Positions 17,332 to 26,683 of a DNA stretch of 64,000 nt are shown here, piece by piece. Each line of letters begins with the position of its first letter. Positions within the stretch are counted from its first letter, which is position 1. The stretch covers positions 51,473 through 115,472 of the forward strand of contig JAHZJK010000004.1 of NCBI GenBank assembly GCA_022600955.1, in the 5' to 3' direction. The stretch comes from Gammaproteobacteria bacterium (GTDB lineage Bacteria; Pseudomonadota; Gammaproteobacteria; Steroidobacterales; Woeseiaceae). The notes below the pieces were generated by a model. That model saw nothing but the letters and a program-made list of their open reading frames with translations, was not told where the DNA came from and did no database searches. A program made the position numbers and the translations under genes.

Positions 17332-18230
17332 GCAACTGGCGAGGATTCCTGCATAAAGCGAATAATTGCGGCCGCCAGTTCCGGCCCCTTGTCCTCTTGC
17401 AGGAAGTGTCCTGCATTCTTGATCGAGACGTGAGTTTGTCCCTGTGCTCCGGGCACTACCTTCTGAAATACTCTTTCGCCACCGCGCGTGATCGGGTCGC
17501 GATTGCTGAACGTCGTCAGGAACGGTTTTCGCCATTGCCCAAGCGCTTCCCATGCTGAACGATTTGCCATGCTGGCGGGGTCTTTGGGGGTAGTCGGGAC
17601 CAGTGACGGAAATGCCCTTGCGCCCGCTTTGAAGCGGGGCGTTGGGAAGGGTGCGTCGTAAGCCGCCACGACGCTGTCTGACAAGTCCGTAACCGTGCCC
17701 TTCTGGATTATCTTGCCGATCGGAAACCACGGGCTATAACGCGCGAAGCGCTGCCAGATCCTGAAAGCCTGTGGCATCTGCTGATCGCCTGTGGGTAGCC
17801 CACCGTTGCCGAGGACGATGCGCGAAAACTGGTGGGCGTTCTCGGCTGCTACCCTGAGCCCGATCAGGGAACCCCAATCCTGGCAAAACAGCGTTATCTT
17901 CCTGAGGTCGAGTGTGTCGATGAAGCGGCTCATCCAGTCGACGTGGCCAGCGTAACTATAGGCCGTCTTGTCATCCGGTTTGTCGGATTTGCCAAATCCA
18001 ATCAGGTCCGGCGCTATCACCCGGTATCCGGCGTCGCGCAATGGTGGAATCATGAAGCGATAGAGATACGACCAGCTCGGCTCACCGTGCAGCAATAGCA
18101 CGACTTCGCCGTCGCGCGGCCCTGCGTCGACGTAGTGCATTCGCATGTCGAAAACGTGAACGTAATTTGGTTCGAAGTCGTAGTCGGGCAAATCGACAAA
18201 TCGTGAGTCGGGAGTACGCAGTATGTTCAT
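17328..18230 (-). CDS. Haloalkane dehalogenase (subfamily I type)
   Basis: The 300-residue alpha/beta hydrolase begins like DhlA/DhmA ([20 protein letters not shown]). Halide-stabilising and oxyanion residues are in [13 protein letters not shown] (E50, W53). The nucleophile D118 and halide-binding W119 are in [12 protein letters not shown], the acid D245 is in [12 protein letters not shown], and the base H275 is in NAGHFLQED. All five expected residues are present. The reaction is hydrolysis of haloalkanes to alcohols; natural substrates of marine members are mostly unknown. It is divergent from the HSL-type hydrolase at 18275, which may act on related compounds (inference). Confidence 0.88.
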   Translation of the reverse strand: MNILRTPDSRFVDLPDYDFEPNYVHVFDMRMHYVDAGPRDGEVVLLLHGEPSWSYLYRFMIPPLRDAGYRVIAPDLIGFGKSDKPDDKTAYSYAGHVDWMSRFIDTLDLRKITLFCQDWGSLIGLRVAAENAHQFSRIVLGNGGLPTGDQQMPQAFRIWQRFARYSPWFPIGKIIQKGTVTDLSDSVVAAYDAPFPTPRFKAGARAFPSLVPTTPKDPASMANRSAWEALGQWRKPFLTTFSNRDPITRGGERVFQKVVPGAQGQTHVSIKNAGHFLQEDKGPELAAAIIRFMQESSPVA

Positions 18231-18274
18231 AAGCCGTGTATTCTTGTCGCTGGTTCTTTCGGTTGCAACAGTTG

Positions 18275-19174
18275 ATGAGCAGTAAAACTTCCAAATTGGT
18301 CCGATCTGTCACTAGCGCATACGTGCGGCGCATAGACGTCGCCAATGTCGATGTCGCGAAGGTGCGGCATTTGTGGGACCGGCTTGGCAAATTTCTCATG
18401 ACAGCGATCGGCGTAAAGATAAGGAAAGACCGTATTAACGGTCTCTATGCCGAGTGGTTCGACCCCAAACAGTACACCAAGGGAAAGCTGATTTTGTATT
18501 TGCACGGTGGTGCCTACATAGTGGGTGGATGTGATATGCATCGTCAGATGGTGAGCCATCTGGCACGTGCCGCGAATGTCCAGGTGCTCCTGCCAGAGTA
18601 CCGCCTCGCACCTGAACACAAATATCCTGCCGGGCTTGAGGATGCTATCGGTATATACCGAAGCCTGCTTAACGATGGTTGGCAGGCGTCGGACATCATG
18701 CTGGCAGGCGACTCCGCTGGCGGTGGGTTGTCGGTTGCCACGTTGCTGGCGCTGCGAGATGCCGGTGATGAGCTACCGGCTGGCGCAGTATTGATGTCGC
18801 CGTTTCTCGATGTAACGGCCAGCGGTGAAACGATGCAGACCCGTGCCGCGCAGGATCCGTGGTTTCATCCCGAGCACGTTCCGGTCATTGCCGAGTACTA
18901 TTGCGAAGAACATCAGCGGCGTGATGCCTACGTCTCGCCAGTATTCGCGAATGCAGAAGGTCTGCCACCCATTTATATCCAGGTTGGCAATGATGAGATA
19001 TTGCTAAGTGACTCGACCCGCTTTGCGGAGAACGTGCGACAGGCAGGCGGCGATGTCGAACTCGATATCTGGCCGGATATGTGGCACGTGTTTCAGTTTT
19101 TTGTCAACAAGATGCCCGAATCGGGCCGCGCGATCGCAAAGATCGGCGCGTATGTTCAGAGCCGGCTTGCCTAA
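18275..19174 (+). CDS. Alpha/beta hydrolase, hormone-sensitive-lipase family
   Basis: The start is put at ATG 18275; a GTG at 18236 would add 13 residues but overlaps the divergent promoter region. The 299-residue protein has the HSL-family oxyanion motif LHGGAYIVGG (residues 76-85), the nucleophile S147 in AGDSAGGGLSV, the acid in QVGNDEILLSD and the base His in DMWHVFQFF. These define bacterial esterases of family IV, which act on short-chain esters. No signal peptide is seen. Its stop overlaps by four bases the end of the convergent methyltransferase gene. Confidence 0.88.
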   Translation: MSSKTSKLVRSVTSAYVRRIDVANVDVAKVRHLWDRLGKFLMTAIGVKIRKDRINGLYAEWFDPKQYTKGKLILYLHGGAYIVGGCDMHRQMVSHLARAANVQVLLPEYRLAPEHKYPAGLEDAIGIYRSLLNDGWQASDIMLAGDSAGGGLSVATLLALRDAGDELPAGAVLMSPFLDVTASGETMQTRAAQDPWFHPEHVPVIAEYYCEEHQRRDAYVSPVFANAEGLPPIYIQVGNDEILLSDSTRFAENVRQAGGDVELDIWPDMWHVFQFFVNKMPESGRAIAKIGAYVQSRLA

Positions 19175-20538
19175 AAACCGGACTGCTTCTGAGCGTCATC
19201 GTACATCTTGGTCATGAAGGAGCGGACTGCGGCTTCAGCCTCATCTCTTGTCATGAGCTTTTGGCTTTCGAGCACCGCGGCCATGTCCTTGATAGACCGC
19301 TTGCCGTCGATCAGAGACATGATGAACGAGTAGATCTGTGTCGTCATTGCCTGCTGGCGAAATGACTGCGTCAGGGGAACCGGCTCCTTGCCGGTAACAA
19401 TCCAGTCCGGCAGTGCCTTGTATCGTTGCGGCTTTTCGACAGCACGTTCTTTGTAAGCCGAGAATGAAAACACTCGCTCCTGACGGCCGTGACGGCTCGC
19501 GGGCGAACACATGTAGGGAATGGTTGCCTGCGATACATACGGATCAGAAAAACCGCTTTCGGCAACGATTGCCTTAGTTTCCTCCGGGCTGTAGCAGCGC
19601 GTGCGCTTCGGGTCGCTAAACGCGAGTGACCCGAAGTTGATCCAGCGACCGTTCTGCACGAGCAGGCTGTTGATACGGGCGGCGAGCACCGGGAGGTCTT
19701 CCGTGATGATGTCGATCAGCCACGGCGTAATCACCGTATCAAATGATTCGTCCGGAAATGGCGGACGCAATGCGTCGGCAAACACCAGGTGGAAATTTTC
19801 ATCGGTTGGTTCGGGGGCGGCCAGTTTCCGCAATACTGCGTCATCCTCCAGCGCCAGTGGCGCAATCGGAAATTCGTACAGGTTTAACTGCTTGCCACTG
19901 CTTACTGCTCGAGCGACCAGCATCAGTAGCGGGTTGAAGTCTGATGCGATCGTCGTTTCGCAATTCAGCTCAGAGTGCACGTCATAAGCAAGCCTGCCAG
20001 CACCAGCACCGAGGACCAGCACTTTCCCCAACTCCGCGTGATCGTGCAGAACAGCACGAATCTGCTTTAGAGATGCCTCGTTTTCAGCGTCACCCCAGGC
20101 CCAGTCGCGGTGAACATTCGCGTAGTAGGTGTTCAGGCCCTGGTCTGTCGGCAACCGCGTCCTGAGCGCCAGGTAAGACTCCACATTGCCTTGCAGACCG
20201 GACACATCAATGGGCCGAAGTAACGTTTGCAGCGAGCGCTTGTGCGAGTCAAGACACTTCTTGTACCGCTCGACCCGACGCTTCGCGAGTGCGCCAATAT
20301 TCTTCGCCTTGAGTTCTGCTTCCAGCCCGTCGATTTCGTGGCCGATTTTTTGCAATGCAAACTGCAACCGGCCGCGCCACTCGCCGAGCGTTGCCTGCGG
20401 CTCGGCAAACAGCCACGGCATTCCTTCGAGCAGGGGGAAGTCGACTTTGCAGGCTTTGCAGTGCAAAACCTCGTCCGATGATTCAAGCGGCGTTTTGTCG
20501 CAGCGCGGGCATGCGAGCAGGTCGGTGAGTTCCGTCAT
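19171..20538 (-). CDS. N2227-like (carnosine N-methyltransferase-like) enzyme with zinc ribbon
   Basis: Start ATG 20538 begins a Trm112-like zinc ribbon: LLACPRCDKTPLE ... LHCKACKVDFP. A linker with coiled-coil character follows (residues about 45-110), then a SAM-dependent methyltransferase with GAGAGRLAYDVHSE, SDFNPLLM and PWLIDIITEDLPVL. The ending of that core, NGRWINFGSLAF, matches the N2227/CARNMT1 family, where eukaryotic enzymes methylate carnosine. The bacterial substrate is unknown. The last 90 residues form a separate helical region with weak resemblance to a PqqD-like domain. The gene sits downstream of a strong hairpin. Confidence 0.75.
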   Translation of the reverse strand: MTELTDLLACPRCDKTPLESSDEVLHCKACKVDFPLLEGMPWLFAEPQATLGEWRGRLQFALQKIGHEIDGLEAELKAKNIGALAKRRVERYKKCLDSHKRSLQTLLRPIDVSGLQGNVESYLALRTRLPTDQGLNTYYANVHRDWAWGDAENEASLKQIRAVLHDHAELGKVLVLGAGAGRLAYDVHSELNCETTIASDFNPLLMLVARAVSSGKQLNLYEFPIAPLALEDDAVLRKLAAPEPTDENFHLVFADALRPPFPDESFDTVITPWLIDIITEDLPVLAARINSLLVQNGRWINFGSLAFSDPKRTRCYSPEETKAIVAESGFSDPYVSQATIPYMCSPASRHGRQERVFSFSAYKERAVEKPQRYKALPDWIVTGKEPVPLTQSFRQQAMTTQIYSFIMSLIDGKRSIKDMAAVLESQKLMTRDEAEAAVRSFMTKMYDDAQKQSGF

Positions 20539-20567
20539 AGGGGAATTATGCATGAAGCAGAATAAGA

Positions 20568-20601
20568 AAGGGGACAGTGACCATGCAGTCACTGTCCCCT
20601 T
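20568..20601 (-). terminator. Strong hairpin, probable terminator with REP-like sequence
   Basis: AAGGGGACAGTGAC (20568-20581) and GTCACTGTCCCCTT (20588-20601) form a perfect 14-bp stem with the loop CATGCA. It lies just after the leftward DUF1501-like gene, and on the minus strand it is followed by TTTCTTATTC, so it can act as a terminator there. The GGGGACAGT...ACTGTCCCC core is also a sequence common in dispersed REP-like palindromes of gammaproteobacteria. Confidence 0.65.
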
Positions 20602-20626
20602 CTTGTAGAGCTTCTACTGTCGGTGC

Positions 20627-22240
20627 CTAGACCGGATTAGCGATAACACCGTTACAGATTGGCGTCATGGCAGTGTAAGCATCCAGACCGGTTCCCAGAC
20701 CATGCCATCCCTGACCATACAGTGTGTCGAATGCACTGGTCTCACCGTGCAACGCCATGTAGTTCAATATGACACTGTTGACGAGCAGGTTGACGTTATT
20801 GGCCATCGGTGTCGCGGCACGCATGACTGAGCCGCCGGCATCCATTGCGCCGATCTGCTGATGCACTGCGATCTCCTCCGGAGTAGCGCCGATAATTGTT
20901 GGGCGCCGTCCAGGGTTGTACACCAGGAAGAATGATCCTGCCGTTGACGAGTTGTCACTTGCCCATTCACCTTTACCGCGACCTTCGACAGAGTTGTCGA
21001 TAGCACCATTCGATGACAATGAGCCGTCACTGAATACGTACATCATCAATGGCTTGCCGAGGCGTGCCGCGTATTCGAGGCAGGCGCCCATGCAACGTCC
21101 GGCACGGAAGTCTTTGACCTCGCCCTCTGCACGTGCACCACCGTGATAGTCGTAACCACCCATCTCGACACAGCCAGCTCCCGCGAAACCGTTCATGACC
21201 AGCTTCATGACAGAGGCTGTTTTCTGGAATTCGCGCGCGTCACGGCTGCCGTCTGTAAATTCGGCAGTTGTGAAGATTCCCGTACCGTCGTCAGCAACAA
21301 TATCTGTATCGAGCAATGGATCAATCGGCGTACCACCAAAGCGTTCGGCGATGTCAGCTGCTTTAAGGTATCCACATTTGACGGCCTGCTTGATCGCAGC
21401 ATCGGCCGCAATCTGGGTTTGCACGTTCGGATTGCTCATCTTCGCGTCAGACAGGCGGTAGATAGACTCCATAACAGCAGTCGCATCTGCTTTCGACAGA
21501 ATACCGACGAGATCGCCAGTATCGACGAGGTTTACGACGTCACTCGGACGGTCAACCTTGGTCGGCCGCTGTTCAGGATCGAACAGCATCGCTGGCAACA
21601 TGGAGTTACCACCGGAGTCGGTGTTCTCCGAACCCGCCAGTCCCAGGATCGAACCCTTGGCACCGGCTTTCGCGATTCCGTACATTGGATTGTGCGGATT
21701 GTTGCCAGTGTCGTTATCCGAACGTGCCGGAATAACCGCTCCGTTGATGTTGGCTTCGGTTCCAGGTGTCAGGCTCTGCATGATGCCGCGACGGAAAGCG
21801 CTGTCGAGGTGAAATCCCAGGCCCAGATCGAAGTTTGCATACGGGTCGCCATTTGGATCGTTGAGTCCTGGCACCATGTCGCCGGGCAGTCCCATCTTTT
21901 CGTAGCCCTGTGTGCTTACGAAATCCTGTTGTCCGCCGGACTGGCCGACCAACACATTGGACCCGGAGATGTTGGCACCACCCGCAAGATCAAAGCAGAT
22001 GAACGGAATTTTTCCGGCACCATCCGTGATCTGGCAAGGGCTTGCCAACAAACTGTCGAGATCGGGCGAAAGCTGTCCCATGGCGCTTGCCGGGAACATG
22101 CTCAAGGCGCCACCGCCAACTGTATAAGCAGCGCCAGTCATAAAGCCCTGCGATACAAACTGACGACGCGTGACAGGACGCGGATGATCTCCATGAAGCT
22201 GCGGCGCATCCCAGTGCCGTGCATTTCGTTTCTTAGTCAT
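20627..22240 (-). CDS. Tat-exported DUF1501-like protein
   Basis: The 537-residue protein starts with a twin-arginine signal: VTRRQFVSQGFMTGAAYTVG near residues 23-42, so it is exported folded, probably with a cofactor or as part of a complex. Features include PFICFDLAGGANISGSNVLVG, GYDYHGGARAEGEV and MMYVFSDGSLSSNG. These recall the sulfatase-like DUF1501 family, usually encoded next to large c-type cytochrome proteins, as here. The predicted site is the periplasm. It is the last gene of the leftward unit with the two CxxCH proteins, 24 bases after the LamG gene. The reaction is unknown. Confidence 0.7.
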   Translation of the reverse strand: MTKKRNARHWDAPQLHGDHPRPVTRRQFVSQGFMTGAAYTVGGGALSMFPASAMGQLSPDLDSLLASPCQITDGAGKIPFICFDLAGGANISGSNVLVGQSGGQQDFVSTQGYEKMGLPGDMVPGLNDPNGDPYANFDLGLGFHLDSAFRRGIMQSLTPGTEANINGAVIPARSDNDTGNNPHNPMYGIAKAGAKGSILGLAGSENTDSGGNSMLPAMLFDPEQRPTKVDRPSDVVNLVDTGDLVGILSKADATAVMESIYRLSDAKMSNPNVQTQIAADAAIKQAVKCGYLKAADIAERFGGTPIDPLLDTDIVADDGTGIFTTAEFTDGSRDAREFQKTASVMKLVMNGFAGAGCVEMGGYDYHGGARAEGEVKDFRAGRCMGACLEYAARLGKPLMMYVFSDGSLSSNGAIDNSVEGRGKGEWASDNSSTAGSFFLVYNPGRRPTIIGATPEEIAVHQQIGAMDAGGSVMRAATPMANNVNLLVNSVILNYMALHGETSAFDTLYGQGWHGLGTGLDAYTAMTPICNGVIANPV

Positions 22241-22263
22241 CGTTTTTTCCTTTAGTCCTGTCG

Positions 22264-24894
22264 TTACTGTACGAGGGTGGCGGCGCTACCGAGTACGGAA
22301 GCACATACACCCTTGGCGATCGCGCGCGTGTCACTAGGACCTGCAAGCAGTCGATCAATGAGGTTATCCGGACGTCCACCACTCGCCGAGAATGAAGCCA
22401 CTTCCGTGTGCACCTCGGTGTAGCTTGGCTGCGTCACGATCTGCGGTCCGCCAGAGGTCTGGCCGACAGCGCGAGCGATTAGCGGATCTACAAAGGCGTC
22501 GCGATTGACAGCATTGAATGCAGTGCCAGCGGCAGCGTCGAAGTTGAAGCCGGGCCAGACGGTCGCAGCGTTCGGGTTCGGACTTGCGTTCGAACCAATG
22601 GCGGCGTCGCAGTACTGGATCGCGAGCTGCGCAATGGCAACCTGGTGCGAAGACAGGAATGCATTAATGTCTTCAACGGCAGGTAGCGACTGGCGCAATT
22701 CCTGATAGGTCTCATCGACCGGGAACGAACCATCCGGGTACTGAATCAGACGATTGACGCCCAGGATCGCAGAATAGGAAGCGTCGATCTCATCGAACGT
22801 ACGCGTACCAATCTGTGATGCAGGCGGCAGATCTGTTGGCGTGATCACCAGCATCGGGTCCTCAGGACGGTTGTAGGTAGCGCCGGCGATATTGTCGAAA
22901 GTCAGGAAGAACTGATCGTCCTCCGGTCCTTTCTCCAATGGCACAACGGCTCCCAACAACAAATCATTGGTCAGCAGAGGCTGTCCCAGCTCTTCATTCA
23001 GCGACGGATCCGTCGACTGCAACATTGTCGCGTATGTCTGACCAACCGGAACTTCCTGGCCATTCATAGCAATGTGCATGCCCTCGATCGTCACTCCGGT
23101 CGGCGTTGAGCCGTCCAGCGTTATGAAGTGAGGCCGGTCGAACAGGTACGCATAAGAATCGTACTGTTGGGCTTCAAACAAGACGTAGGACGATTCGGGT
23201 GCTGCACTAATGCGGGCCGATACGTCAAACAGCATGTAGAATTTCTCACCGACTCCGGCATCGAAGTTCTGGTTGATCTGCTCTGCGGTCAGGGCGCGGC
23301 GATGAACTGCGGCGAGGCGGAACGTGCCCTCGAAGGTTGCATCACTTGACGCTTCGTTACCGAGCACGATAGCGAACGTATCCTGCCAGTCAATCAGCGT
23401 ACCACCCGGGATCGGATCGGCATTGGTGACCAATGCGCCGTTCACATAGATTCTGCGACCGTCAATCGGGCTATAGGTCGCCACGACGTGCTGCAGAGTT
23501 GCCTGCAGGACTTCGTCGGCAGATGGTGTAGATAACTGCGGGTCACCGTTAAGGCTGAGCAGCGGATTGCCATCTGCATCCTCTGCGTTGGTGCGCAGTC
23601 GGAAGTCATAGTCGTACAGCGTTTGCTGCAATGCGAAGTTACGCGTCATGTCACCGGCGGAGTAGGTCACGATACGTGACATTTCCTGCGTGACATTGGC
23701 CGGGACGACCCACGCCTCGATCGAGAATTCGCCAGCTTCTTTGACGACGTCATGAATCTTCTTACTGGCTGTCGTAGAGCCCTGGGCTTTACCCGGACCC
23801 TGTGCTGCATCGGTACCGATCGTGATACCCCAGCCACCGAACCAGGTAACGTCACCTGAGAAATTCAGGTCGATCGCCGGATCAACACCACTGGTGTCAT
23901 AGGCGACCAGACCACTGCCGGTCTTGAACTCCCACAATGCGATCTGGGCGTCTTCGTAGCGATTGCCACCCGAGGCCAGCGTGCCATCGATCAGGCGGAT
24001 GGCCATACTTGTCTGTAGTGCGGGATCAACCGTCGTTGCAGTAATACCGTTGGCAAACGCAGTAATTGCGGCCTCCATTTCTGTAGACGATGACCCACAA
24101 TTACCGTTGTTCCAGCAGTTATGAGACTCGCCCACCGGTGCCGGGCTGACTTTCAATACGAAGCGCGAATTTGATGGCGTATCGAGATTGATTTTCGCCT
24201 TTGCCGCTTCATACGCTGTAACGATATCCGGGTCTGCGAAGTACGGTTGCTGCGCCGTCGCAGATTCAGAACTGTGACAGCCTGAACAGTACTGCGACAG
24301 AATCGGGCCGTGTATCAATTGCTGGAACGAGGCTGGATCAGCAGGGAAGTTCTTGCTGTCAGCCGGGTCCTGCGAGTTGGGCGGTGTCAGGACGATCTGG
24401 CGTCCGCCGCCGGATGTCGCACCCACCCAGTTCTCGATCCACGTCGTCATGATCGTGCCGCAAACGCCCGGATCTTCGACCCAGCAGTTGTGGCGTTCTG
24501 TTGTAGAGCTGACCTTCTCGACGACGCGCGACAGGGTCGGTTGACCTGTGTCTACGACTGTAAGCGCAGCATCATAGGCCATATTCACGTCGTCGTTGCG
24601 GACGAACATGGGCAGCTGGCCGACACTTTCATTGTGGCAGTTGCCGCAACGATCGGTCGTCTTCGCGTTGCCCCAGAATTCCTGCTGGAACTTGAGCACG
24701 TCTGCGTCGCGCGCGGCCGGGCCGGCGTACGTGGAGTTATTGTTGTTGTTCGGTGCCTGCGCCTGCGGGTTGTCCGTAGTCGCAGCGCCACCGCCACAAG
24801 CCGTTACCACGATGCTCATGCAAAGCGCGGCAGCGAGGCTGCGCAGCTTGCTGATCTGCATGGCGTGGGTAGCAATTCCGATTGCCTTAGTCAT
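22264..24894 (-). CDS. LamG-domain cytochrome-c-like lipoprotein
   Basis: Two ATGs six bases apart (24900 and 24894) follow GGGAG; 24894 has the better spacing of eight. The signal ends in a lipobox (SIVVTAC). A duplicated module of about 110 residues follows: first DRCGNCHNES with a downstream RHNCWVEDPGVCG, then YCSGCHSSES with SHNCWNNGNCG. Each copy has one CxxCH haem site plus an extra Cys pair. A LamG/concanavalin-like domain spans about residues 330-520 (EFSIEAWVVPANVTQEMSRI, RIYVNGALVTN). The rest is unassigned. The protein would be an outer-surface or periplasmic haem protein that could bind sugars. The cytoplasmic face is unlikely. Confidence 0.75.
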   Translation of the reverse strand: MTKAIGIATHAMQISKLRSLAAALCMSIVVTACGGGAATTDNPQAQAPNNNNNSTYAGPAARDADVLKFQQEFWGNAKTTDRCGNCHNESVGQLPMFVRNDDVNMAYDAALTVVDTGQPTLSRVVEKVSSTTERHNCWVEDPGVCGTIMTTWIENWVGATSGGGRQIVLTPPNSQDPADSKNFPADPASFQQLIHGPILSQYCSGCHSSESATAQQPYFADPDIVTAYEAAKAKINLDTPSNSRFVLKVSPAPVGESHNCWNNGNCGSSSTEMEAAITAFANGITATTVDPALQTSMAIRLIDGTLASGGNRYEDAQIALWEFKTGSGLVAYDTSGVDPAIDLNFSGDVTWFGGWGITIGTDAAQGPGKAQGSTTASKKIHDVVKEAGEFSIEAWVVPANVTQEMSRIVTYSAGDMTRNFALQQTLYDYDFRLRTNAEDADGNPLLSLNGDPQLSTPSADEVLQATLQHVVATYSPIDGRRIYVNGALVTNADPIPGGTLIDWQDTFAIVLGNEASSDATFEGTFRLAAVHRRALTAEQINQNFDAGVGEKFYMLFDVSARISAAPESSYVLFEAQQYDSYAYLFDRPHFITLDGSTPTGVTIEGMHIAMNGQEVPVGQTYATMLQSTDPSLNEELGQPLLTNDLLLGAVVPLEKGPEDDQFFLTFDNIAGATYNRPEDPMLVITPTDLPPASQIGTRTFDEIDASYSAILGVNRLIQYPDGSFPVDETYQELRQSLPAVEDINAFLSSHQVAIAQLAIQYCDAAIGSNASPNPNAATVWPGFNFDAAAGTAFNAVNRDAFVDPLIARAVGQTSGGPQIVTQPSYTEVHTEVASFSASGGRPDNLIDRLLAGPSDTRAIAKGVCASVLGSAATLVQ

Positions 24895-24906
24895 TGTCAT
24901 GTCTCC

Positions 24907-26109
24907 CTACTGTCCCATGCAGTATGTAGCGGTATCCGCAAACACCTGCTTCATCTGGTAGCCGGTACCGCGGAATGTTCCAATAATATTGTCGACTTCT
25001 GCGCGGTCGTTGCCGTCTTCAGGCTCACGCAGGCAAACGCTGCGGAACACTTTCTTCACCTGACAGGCAGCAAAGGCATAGCTATTGCCGAGTTCTTCGC
25101 CCAGGGACTTCGCGCCCTGGCCGCTGCCCGGCAACGCGGCATCAAAACCGAGGTAGCGGTTTTGGCCAACGCGCCAGTAGTTTTCCCAGCTGTCATCCGG
25201 TGTGCGGAAGCCCTGCGGGAAATTAAGGTCGTTATTGAAGTACTTGGCTTGTACGGTGCCCGGCGTGTACTGCAGCGAGCCCGCGGCCTCATCGTAGTTG
25301 TAGTACGCGAATGCCTGTGCCATCGGGTCCATACCCGTGTGACAACCAACACAGTTATTGAGGAACAAGCGGCTGTCGCCACCTGGACTGCGACTCACGT
25401 CCTGTCGAATGCGATCAGGCGGCAGAGCCGGATCATGCATCTGCTCCATGTCATTGCAGAGATGGTTCAACAACGTGAAGCGGAACATTGCGCGGTTGGT
25501 GCCGGCGACAAAGAACGCTTCAGAGGCGGCACGCGACGTCATGACACCTGCGGTTGCTCCAGCTGGGAGTCCGTTTACAGACGACTGCTGCGCGAACTCA
25601 AGATCATCCCGCAGATTCGCGTTGCTGGCTTCCAGCTGCGCATAGTGGTCATTGTTGTTGCCCGACGGTGCGGCCGAAACGACGCCGGCGCGGCCAACAT
25701 AGGTTCTGTTGCCGGAAAGCAGCTCGTTGAATGGGTCGTCATTGCGAACCATGCCTATAACGGTGGCGATGTAATCGTTCAACGGTACAAATACCGATTG
25801 ATCGCGATTCGTCCACGGCGCGGCGAAGTTTTTCAATGTGACGTTGTAGAAGTTAACGTCATTCATCGCGATATAAGCTGCGCAGTCTGCACCGCTTACA
25901 CCGGCTGGACACAGCGGATCTGTGCCACCGCTCTGGATGACACCTTCCATCTGTGCCAAAACGGCATCAGATGGCGGTACGCCCGCCAGTCGATCATGTA
26001 TGCGCTTTGCCTGTTCTTTCGGGCCGGCTAATGCAGGCATAGAAAGAACCGCACCCAAGAGTGCTGTAATCGCAATGCGAGAAACTTTAATCCACATCCT
26101 GTTATTCAT
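24907..26109 (-). CDS. Exported mono-CxxCH protein of a planctomycete-type cytochrome group
   Basis: The 400-residue product has a signal peptide (ISRIAITALLGAVLSMPALA pattern, cut after ALA). Near residue 255 lies FLNNCVGCHTGMDPMAQAF, a CxxCH haem motif in a context resembling DUF1585/DUF1588-type domains. A helical block (FRFTLLNHLCNDMEQ) precedes it and a C-terminal Cys-containing region (AFAACQVKKVFRSVCLREP) follows. These features recall planctomycete cytochrome-associated proteins that accompany DUF1501 proteins, so the three leftward genes look like one unit. It is first in that unit, behind a 700-base divergent gap. Confidence 0.65.
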   Translation of the reverse strand: MNNRMWIKVSRIAITALLGAVLSMPALAGPKEQAKRIHDRLAGVPPSDAVLAQMEGVIQSGGTDPLCPAGVSGADCAAYIAMNDVNFYNVTLKNFAAPWTNRDQSVFVPLNDYIATVIGMVRNDDPFNELLSGNRTYVGRAGVVSAAPSGNNNDHYAQLEASNANLRDDLEFAQQSSVNGLPAGATAGVMTSRAASEAFFVAGTNRAMFRFTLLNHLCNDMEQMHDPALPPDRIRQDVSRSPGGDSRLFLNNCVGCHTGMDPMAQAFAYYNYDEAAGSLQYTPGTVQAKYFNNDLNFPQGFRTPDDSWENYWRVGQNRYLGFDAALPGSGQGAKSLGEELGNSYAFAACQVKKVFRSVCLREPEDGNDRAEVDNIIGTFRGTGYQMKQVFADTATYCMGQ

Positions 26110-26609
26110 ATCGTTTCTGCTCGTGAGTCGTTATTTGTTTTAGTCTGGCCGCAAAATGTTGCCAGAACCTGAACCTAATCTCCGTGAAAGCATTCACAAT
26201 CCTGATGCTGCCTGGCTGCTGACGCTCCGGTTTCAGGAGATGTGTAATCATTAAAGCAAGTGCTGTGCCAGTCTTTTGAAAAGCGCTAAAAAAAGTCGTT
26301 TTTATTATGAAAAACAAGTACTTGTGAGCCAGACGTAGGTACTTCCCGAAGCAAAGATATGTCAAGTCACTGTCGTCAGTACCACACAAGTTTTATGACC
26401 GGGCGGCATAAGCTACTGATTATGAAGGAGTCTGCAACTGTCGCCGAAGGGAGACAGCACGGCAGCAGCTGACACTGCCAGACAACAATCGGAAACAACA
26501 CAAACCTAATGTGGTTTCTCAACGTTGCGCCAATCCGACAAAAAACGCCGCGCAAAAAATAAATGAGGGAACCGTTCGCCGTTTACGTTCGTGCTCATAG
26601 AGGAGGGCG

Positions 26610-26653
26610 TGTCTCAAATGCTCGCAGAACCGGTTTGTCGTACTTTTGAGACA
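26610..26653. promoter_or_regulatory. Inverted repeat overlapping a promoter (candidate operator)
   Basis: TGTCTCAAA at 26610-26618 and its exact complement TTTGAGACA at 26645-26653 are 26 bases apart. The right arm abuts the -35 element of the promoter below, so a dimeric regulator spanning both arms could block or loop it. Which protein binds is unknown. Confidence 0.4.
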
Positions 26654-26683
26654 TTACATCATTGCACGCAGCTCTCTTATAAT
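26654..26683 (+). promoter_or_regulatory. Candidate sigma70 promoter for the HzsA-like operon
   Basis: TTACAT (26654-26659) and a consensus TATAAT (26678-26683) are 18 bases apart. A start near 26690 would leave a leader of about 117 bases before the ATG at 26807. Confidence 0.5.

Noticed and set aside
21143..22255. Plus-strand open frame of 370 codons opposite the DUF1501-like gene
   Set aside because: The opposite strand has a Tat signal and operon context; this frame shows no recognisable protein features.
24310..26031. Long plus-strand open frame of 573 codons opposite the CxxCH genes
   Set aside because: It is antisense to two genes with signal peptides and haem motifs; its composition (Val, Arg, Cys rich) is typical of a shadow frame.
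26102..26389. Leftward 95-codon frame in the divergent gap
   Set aside because: It overlaps the promoter region, lacks a ribosome site and its sequence has no domain or signal features.
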